From the NCBI GenBank assembly GCA_018813085.1, contig JAHJCI010000127.1, positions 1 through 5,001 on the forward strand: DNA of 5,001 nucleotides. The letters run 5' to 3'. Below the pieces are notes generated by a model. The model did no database searches, was not told the DNA's origin, and saw only the letters and a program-made list of their open reading frames with translations. A program made the translations under genes and the position numbers. This stretch comes from Candidatus Omnitrophota bacterium (GTDB lineage Bacteria > Omnitrophota > Gorgyraeia > Gygaellales > JAHJCI01). Below are positions 1-3,619 of the stretch, in pieces. Within the stretch, counting starts at the first letter, position 1. Each line of letters opens with the position of its first letter.

Positions 1-279
1 GAAGATGCTGCGGCTAATATTGCCGAAGCAAAGAAGCTAAGCGAACAATTAAGCCGGATTAAGAGTGTAAGCAGTAAAGAGGTATCCGGTTACAATACGG
101 AAATCGATAAACTGCGTCAAGCTGTAGCTCTCAAGGATAAAGAGATAGCCGCACTCAGCGAAGAATTGCGTATTAACAGGGAAGGGGTGCGTGAGAGTGA
201 AGAACTACTGGAGAAGGAATTGTTGGATTATAAAGCAAGCCTGGATGAGATACGGGAAGAAATGAAAACAAAAAAATAA
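1..279 (+). CDS. C-terminal part of a coiled-coil protein of unknown function (5'-truncated by window edge)
   Basis: An open frame runs from base 1 to a TAA at 277-279, giving the last 92 residues of a protein whose start lies outside the window. The visible part is strongly hydrophilic and rich in Glu, Lys, Leu and Ala. Heptad-like spacing of Leu/Ile/Val between charged residues (for example IDKLRQAVALKDKEIAALSE) and the absence of Pro and Cys predict a long alpha-helical coiled coil. No membrane segment or catalytic motif is visible in this part. The tail is lysine-rich (MKTKK). The gene ends 13 bases before rsmA with no terminator between them, so co-transcription is likely. Function cannot be assigned: coiled coils of this kind occur in structural, secretion and chromosome-associated proteins. 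The frame is certain; the role is unknown. Confidence 0.8.
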   Translation, partial: EDAAANIAEAKKLSEQLSRIKSVSSKEVSGYNTEIDKLRQAVALKDKEIAALSEELRINREGVRESEELLEKELLDYKASLDEIREEMKTKK

Positions 280-292
280 AACGCGATTATAA

Positions 293-1078
293 ATGTATTT
301 TCGTCCCAAAAAATATTTAGGACAGAATTTTCTCATAGATAATAATATACAGAGAAAAATCGTCGATGCCTGCGGGATTACTCCCGGGGATACGGTCCTG
401 GAGGTAGGCGCAGGCAGGGGAGAATTGACCAAACTGCTGGCTCTGAAAACAGATAAAGTATTTGCTTTAGAAATCGACAGGAATTTATCTTCCATCTTGC
501 AGGATAACCTCTCGGCATTACCGCAGGTCAAGGTTATAAATCAGGACGTCCTGCAGTTCAATCTCTTAAATTTTTTTAAGCAGAGCAACAGGATTAAGGT
601 GGTAGGAAATTTGCCGTATTATATCACTACCCCGATTATCGTACATTTATTGCAATTTCGTGATAAAATAGGTAGTATATTTGTAACCATCCAAAAAGAA
701 TTTGCTCAAAGGATGGCTGCTTTAGAGGGCAGCGGCGACTGGGGAGCATTTAGCTGCTACCTGCAGTATTATACAGAACCCGAAATCCTGTTTTATATTA
801 AGAGTACCTGTTTCAGGCCGCGGCCAAAAGTGGATTCTGCCTTTGTAAGGCTGGAGATTAAAAGAGATTTGCCTTTAGACGAAGCAAGAGAGAAGCGCTT
901 ATTCAGGATTATCCGTTCCAGCTTTCAGCAAAGGCGAAAAACCTTAAGGAATTCCCTGAAGGGCGTGGTTTCTTCCAGTAGGATTGATAGATTTTTAAAC
1001 CAGCATAATTTAGACATGAATATCCGCGGCGAGAAATTAGCCTTAGAGGATTTCATTAATTTATTAAATGTCGACTGA
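293..1078 (+). CDS. rsmA: 16S rRNA (adenine(1518)-N(6)/adenine(1519)-N(6))-dimethyltransferase RsmA/KsgA
   Basis: Predicted to dimethylate two adjacent adenosines in the 3'-terminal hairpin of 16S rRNA using S-adenosylmethionine, a late check on 30S assembly. The 261 residues match the usual family length. Visible motifs in order: the N-terminal KKYLGQNFL signature (6-14), the SAM-binding loop EVGAGRGELT (37-46), an acidic residue at the end of strand 2 (E60 in ALEID), QDVL (84-87), the catalytic NLPYYITTP (106-114, the family NLPY), QKEFAQR (134-140), the FRPRPKVDSAFVRL block (174-187) and the C-terminal helix FQQRRKTLRNSL (211-222). The ATG at 293 is chosen because the QNFL motif falls at its usual distance from the N-terminus. 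No Shine-Dalgarno is seen; the leader is A/T-rich. The 3' end overlaps the next gene by 11 bases, which suggests translational coupling. No anomalies in key residues. Confidence 0.97.
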   Translation: MYFRPKKYLGQNFLIDNNIQRKIVDACGITPGDTVLEVGAGRGELTKLLALKTDKVFALEIDRNLSSILQDNLSALPQVKVINQDVLQFNLLNFFKQSNRIKVVGNLPYYITTPIIVHLLQFRDKIGSIFVTIQKEFAQRMAALEGSGDWGAFSCYLQYYTEPEILFYIKSTCFRPRPKVDSAFVRLEIKRDLPLDEAREKRLFRIIRSSFQQRRKTLRNSLKGVVSSSRIDRFLNQHNLDMNIRGEKLALEDFINLLNVD

Positions 1079-1835
1079 AAAAATAATAAAATTATTTATT
1101 TTAGGACTGGCTGTTATAGCTCTTTCTTCATGCGCATCTTTGCCTGCCGTAATTGAACCTCCTCAGGTGATAGCACCGCTGCCGCCTGCACCCGTGTTAA
1201 GGCAGGACATAGTTCATATAGTAGCTCCCGGAGAAACACTCTGGAGAATAAGTAAAAGTTACGGAGTGGAAATAGATGAAATAATGCGGGCGAATAAGTT
1301 AAGAGAAAAAGACAAACTGGAAATGGGGGAAAAGCTTCTTATCCCGGGAGCCCTTCCTGCCTCTTCGGTGATTTCGCTTTATCCTTCCAAGAAATGGAAG
1401 TATATAATTATCCACCATAGCGCTACCGACCAGGGAAATGCACTTGCTTTTTATAATTCGCATAAACTCCGGGGCTTTACCTATGGCCTGGGGTATCACT
1501 TTGTTATTGATAACGGCAGCTCCGGAAAGCCGGATGGATACATAGAAGTTTCTCCCAGGTGGCTCAAGCAGCAAAACGGCGCGCATTGCAAAGCCGCTGG
1601 CATGAATTATAAAGCAATAGGCATATGCCTTGTAGGCAATTATAGCCAGGATGAAGTCTCAAGTAAGCAGCTATCTTCTTTAGCTTATTTAGTAAATATA
1701 CTGCGCAATTATTATGATATACCGCTGAGGAATATCATAGGCCACGGGCAGGTTCAGGGAGCTGAAACCGAGTGTCCGGGCAGGAGATTCCCCTGGAGCA
1801 GGTTCTTTAATCAGCTTAAGGCTTCCGGTAATTAG
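1068..1835 (+). CDS. LysM-domain lipoprotein N-acetylmuramoyl-L-alanine amidase (PGRP/Amidase_2 family)
   Basis: Predicted envelope lipoprotein of 255 residues that cleaves the amide bond between N-acetylmuramic acid and L-Ala in peptidoglycan. Residues 1-22 form a lipoprotein signal peptide: basic n-region (MSTEKIIK), hydrophobic core and lipobox LSSC with lipidated Cys22. Ala and Ser follow the Cys, consistent with outer-membrane sorting in a diderm. A Pro-rich linker (about 30-45) leads to a LysM peptidoglycan-binding domain (about 48-94, with VAPGETLWRISKSYGV). The amidase domain spans about 110-246. By family alignment the zinc ligands are H116 (IIIHHSAT), H226 (IIGHGQV) and C236 (TECPG), with Y143 and T234 in the catalytic positions of PGRP amidases. 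The start overlaps rsmA by 11 bases in another frame; this ATG is supported because it gives an ideal signal peptide, although there is no Shine-Dalgarno. It may act in peptidoglycan recycling or wall remodelling; which of these cannot be read from the sequence. Confidence 0.92.
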   Translation: MSTEKIIKLFILGLAVIALSSCASLPAVIEPPQVIAPLPPAPVLRQDIVHIVAPGETLWRISKSYGVEIDEIMRANKLREKDKLEMGEKLLIPGALPASSVISLYPSKKWKYIIIHHSATDQGNALAFYNSHKLRGFTYGLGYHFVIDNGSSGKPDGYIEVSPRWLKQQNGAHCKAAGMNYKAIGICLVGNYSQDEVSSKQLSSLAYLVNILRNYYDIPLRNIIGHGQVQGAETECPGRRFPWSRFFNQLKASGN

Positions 1836-1859
1836 GCCTGGCTGGCTGCTGATTTTTCC

Positions 1860-1888
1860 TTGACAGTTTGAATTAATATTGCTAAGAT
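1860..1888 (+). promoter_or_regulatory. Sigma70-type promoter for the HU gene unit
   Basis: A perfect -35 hexamer TTGACA (1860-1865) is followed after exactly 17 bases by TAAGAT (1883-1888), which matches the -10 consensus at four of six positions including the key A at position 2 and the final T. A TG dinucleotide one base upstream (1880-1881) makes it an extended -10 element. The predicted transcription start is about 1894-1897, giving an 80-base leader before the HU start codon. It lies just after the amidase gene, so it would start a separate transcript covering the HU gene and probably hisS and aspS. Inferred from sequence only. Confidence 0.75.
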
Positions 1889-1898
1889 ATAAACCAAG

Positions 1899-1940
1899 AT
1901 GTCATTTGTTTCTAAACGGTGGAATCTTAACAAGTTATGA
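1899..1940 (+). CDS. Putative 13-aa leader mini-ORF A (near-leaderless)
   Basis: ATG at 1899 to TGA at 1938-1940 encodes MSFVSKRWNLNKL. The start codon lies only a few bases after the predicted transcription start of the HU promoter, so it could be read as a leaderless or near-leaderless ORF. Its stop codon overlaps the start of mini-ORF B as ATGA (1937-1940). There is no Shine-Dalgarno. The peptide has no run of a single amino acid that would suggest a classical attenuator. It may well be a chance ORF; it is listed because of its position and its chaining to the next two starts. Confidence 0.22.
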   Translation: MSFVSKRWNLNKL

Positions 1941-1978
1941 ATAAAAGTAAAAGGTCATTGAAGGAGGGAAAGCAATGA
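1937..1978 (+). CDS. Putative 13-aa leader mini-ORF B overlapping the HU start codon
   Basis: ATG at 1937 to TGA at 1976-1978 encodes MNKSKRSLKEGKQ, a very basic peptide. Its stop overlaps the HU gene start as ATGA (1975-1978), the classic geometry of translational coupling. The HU Shine-Dalgarno (1961-1968) lies inside this ORF. It has no clear Shine-Dalgarno of its own; a GGTGGA at 1918-1923 is too far upstream (13 bases). Ribosomes reading it would pass through and unfold the HU ribosome binding site. Could be coincidental, since any ATG followed by A creates the overlapping TGA. Confidence 0.25.
   Translation: MNKSKRSLKEGKQ
1961..1968 (+). promoter_or_regulatory. Strong Shine-Dalgarno of the HU gene
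   Basis: AAGGAGGG lies six bases upstream of the ATG at 1975, close to a perfect match to the anti-Shine-Dalgarno sequence. It fixes the HU start codon and suggests a high translation rate, as expected for an abundant nucleoid protein. It is the only clear Shine-Dalgarno in front of any full gene in this window. Confidence 0.9.
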
Positions 1979-2247
1979 CAAAAAAAGATATAGTTCTCAG
2001 GATTTCTGACCAGACGACTCTGAAGCAAATTGATGTTAAAAAGGTAGTGCAGCTTACGCTTAACTCTATTTTAGACGCCTTGGTTCGCGGGGAAAAGATT
2101 GAATTACGCAATTTTGGTGTTTTTAAGATAAAGCAACGTAAGCCACGTACAGGAAGAAACCCCAGGACAGGCGCAATTGTTCCTGTGCCGGCACGCAAGA
2201 GCGTAGTTTTCAGGCCGGGACTGGAAATGAAGAAAAGAATAAAATAA
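1975..2247 (+). CDS. hup: HU/IHF-family histone-like DNA-binding protein
   Basis: A 90-residue protein with the typical length and architecture of the bacterial HU/IHF family, which binds and bends DNA as a dimer in the nucleoid. The N-terminal helical dimerisation region (about 1-40; MTKKDIVLRISDQTTL at its start) is followed by the conserved IELRNFGVFKIK (42-53). The DNA-binding beta-arm has PRTGRNPRTG (57-66) with the intercalating proline P63. The closing segment ARKSVVFRPG (73-82) and a basic C-terminus (MKKRIK) complete it. The IELRNFGVF and RNPRTG segments lean towards IHF-like members, but HU and IHF subunits cannot be told apart reliably here, so hup is used as a family symbol. Expression is probably high given the strong promoter and Shine-Dalgarno. 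It is the first gene of the HU-hisS-aspS group. Confidence 0.93.
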   Translation: MTKKDIVLRISDQTTLKQIDVKKVVQLTLNSILDALVRGEKIELRNFGVFKIKQRKPRTGRNPRTGAIVPVPARKSVVFRPGLEMKKRIK

Positions 2248-2250
2248 TTT

Positions 2251-2282
2251 CATCCTGTTGGCCCGAAGGCTCAAGCAGGATG
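2251..2282 (+). other. Strong imperfect RNA hairpin between the HU gene and hisS
   Basis: The arms CATCCTG (2251-2257) and CAGGATG (2276-2282) are exact inverted repeats of seven bases. Inside them TTG (2258-2260) pairs with CAA (2272-2274) and GCC (2261-2263) with GGC (2268-2270), leaving a CGAA tetraloop and two single-base bulges (T2271, G2275). This makes 13 base pairs in all, starting three bases after the HU stop codon. No U-run follows, so it is not a standard rho-independent terminator. It could protect the 3' end of HU mRNA, tune the ratio of HU to hisS, or be a copy of a dispersed palindromic repeat. No T-box motif is visible. Confidence 0.7.
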
Positions 2283-2305
2283 GAGAAAGAAACTTTACCG
2301 CATTT

Positions 2306-3547
2306 ATGTTTACGCGTGTGCGTGGCACACAGGATATTTTACCGCAAGATTCTTTCTCCTGGCAGGAGGTCGAAGAAGGTGCCAGGAGAATTTTTTCTCT
2401 TTATGGCTATCAGGAGATACGCACCCCTATCCTAGAGAAAGCATCTTTATTCAATCATTCCTTAGGAGAAACCACCGAGATTGTTCAGAAGCAGATGTTT
2501 GAGATTAAGCACAGCAAGGATCATTTAGTCCTGCGTCCCGAGGGGACTGTTCCTGTAGTGCGGGCTTTTTTAGAAAATAATTTAAATAAAACAAAAGATG
2601 CCGGAAAATTTTATTATATCGGGCCGATGTTTAGGGCTGAACGCCCGCAGAAGGGGCGCCTGCGTCAATTCCATCATATCGGCGCAGAAGCTATCGGCAG
2701 TATTTCGCCTTATTTAGATATAGAAATTATTTCTTTAAGCGACCGGCTGCTTAAGGAATTCGGGGTGAAAGACTATGAGATTGTTTTAAATAGCCTGGGT
2801 TGCAGTAAAGATAAGGCAGGATTTGCCGAAGAGTTACGTTCCAGATTAAAGGGCAGATTAGCTAAATTATGCCCGGATTGCCAGAAGCGTTATAAACGCA
2901 ATGTGTTCCGCATTCTGGATTGTAAGAATGCGGCGTGTAAGAAGATTATTTCCTCCTTAAGCTTAACTTGCGATTATCTTTGTTCTGAATGCCGGTCACA
3001 TTTTGAAAGCGTAACCAGGGGCCTGGAATCAATAGGTATAAGCTGTCAATTACTTCCTTCCCTGGTGCGCGGCCTTGACTATTATACCCGTACTGTATTT
3101 GAAATAAGGCACAACCGGCTAGGTTCTCAGGACGCCCTGGGGGCAGGAGGCAGGTATGATAATTTAGTCAGCCGGTTCGCAGGCGGGGATACCCCGGCAA
3201 TCGGTTTTGCCTTTGGCGTAGAAAGACTATTACTTGCAAGGGATCACCATTGTGTTCCTTGCGCCCGGTGTCTGATTTATGTGATACCACTGGGCCAAAA
3301 GGCAGAGGAAAAGTGTATACAGTTACTGCATTCTTTACGCTCAAATCAAATTGCCGCAGATATGGATTATTCCGGGCGCTCTTTAAAGGCAAAAATGCGG
3401 CAGGCAAATGAAGCAAATGCCGGATTTTGTGTAATCATAGGAGAGAATGAATTAGCCAAAGGTGTAGTAACTTTAAAGAATATGGCTTGCGGGGAGCAGG
3501 AAGAGGTCAAGCAGGAAGAACTGATTGAAAAAATAAAAAATCTTTAA
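2306..3547 (+). CDS. hisS: Histidyl-tRNA synthetase (class IIa)
   Basis: Charges tRNA-His with histidine in the cytoplasm; 413 residues, typical length. Visible in order: N-terminal RVRGTQDILP (4-13), motif 1 region YGYQEIRTPILEKASLF (33-49), RPEGT (77-81), motif 2 with FRAERPQKGRLRQFHHIG (109-126), the cysteine-rich insertion domain (about 185-235), histidine-specific LVRGLDYYTRTVFE (253-266) with R255, GAGGRYDNLV (279-288), motif 3 AIGFAFGVERLLL (298-310) and the alpha/beta anticodon-binding domain (about 322-413). The ATG at 2306 is preferred because RGTQDILP then falls at the usual distance from the N-terminus. A TTG at 2258 would add 16 residues, but it lies inside the hairpin and has no Shine-Dalgarno. 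No good Shine-Dalgarno precedes 2306 either; GGAG at 2282-2285 is 20 bases away. Catalytic motifs are complete. Confidence 0.96.
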   Translation: MFTRVRGTQDILPQDSFSWQEVEEGARRIFSLYGYQEIRTPILEKASLFNHSLGETTEIVQKQMFEIKHSKDHLVLRPEGTVPVVRAFLENNLNKTKDAGKFYYIGPMFRAERPQKGRLRQFHHIGAEAIGSISPYLDIEIISLSDRLLKEFGVKDYEIVLNSLGCSKDKAGFAEELRSRLKGRLAKLCPDCQKRYKRNVFRILDCKNAACKKIISSLSLTCDYLCSECRSHFESVTRGLESIGISCQLLPSLVRGLDYYTRTVFEIRHNRLGSQDALGAGGRYDNLVSRFAGGDTPAIGFAFGVERLLLARDHHCVPCARCLIYVIPLGQKAEEKCIQLLHSLRSNQIAADMDYSGRSLKAKMRQANEANAGFCVIIGENELAKGVVTLKNMACGEQEEVKQEELIEKIKNL

Positions 3548-3610
3548 TTTTTAATCTGCATCTTTAATTTTTTATTTTAAATCTTTAATTTTGAAACATC
3601 TTCAATTTTT
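3540..3610 (+). repeat. Degenerate AT-rich tandem repeat between hisS and aspS
   Basis: Four copies of ATCTTTAATTTT (one with a single change, ATCTTCAATTTTT) begin at 3540, 3560, 3581 and 3598, so the period is about 17-21 bases. The first copy includes the last two codons and stop of hisS. The array fills most of the 72-base gap before aspS. Its T-rich strand offers no ribosome binding site. It may have grown by replication slippage; a role in slowing or terminating transcription is possible but not shown. Confidence 0.75.
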
Positions 3611-3619
3611 AATATTGAA

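Larger units (their letters stand above)
1836..1974 (+). other. Intergenic region between amidase gene and HU gene
   Basis: This 139-bp gap separates the upstream unit from the HU-hisS-aspS unit. It holds a short direct repetition of CTGGCTGGCTGCTG after the amidase stop and a run of five T (1853-1857). No convincing stem precedes that run, so I do not call a terminator. It then holds the promoter, two mini-ORFs and the Shine-Dalgarno described separately. No tRNA-like or other structured RNA is apparent. Confidence 0.7.

Noticed and set aside
205..531. Minus-strand open frame over the coiled-coil end and rsmA start
   Set aside because: It is antisense to rsmA with its well-conserved motifs, has no recognisable domain, and looks like a shadow frame. 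The same holds for the minus-strand frames at 1299-1586, 1935-2198, 2104-2328, 3168-3416 and 3757-3966.
1836..1860. Terminator after the amidase gene
   Set aside because: There is a T5 run and a CTGGCTGGCTGCTG direct repetition, but no stem of useful length precedes the T-run.
2258..2305. Longer hisS using the TTG at 2258 (16 extra residues)
   Set aside because: The extra residues do not look like the HisRS N-terminus, the TTG lies inside a stable hairpin with no Shine-Dalgarno, and the ATG at 2306 gives the usual distance to RGTQDILP. The leader is short of a good ribosome site for either start, so some doubt remains.
2248..2305. T-box riboswitch upstream of hisS
   Set aside because: The gap is too short, and neither the conserved T-box sequence nor a terminator/antiterminator pair is present.
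3591..3619. Possible terminator or switching hairpins before aspS (TTGAA/TTCAA followed by T5, or TTCAAT/ATTGAA)
   Set aside because: The stems are only 5-6 bp and almost purely A/T. Such pairings are expected by chance in an AT-rich repeat, so neither a terminator nor an attenuator is supported.
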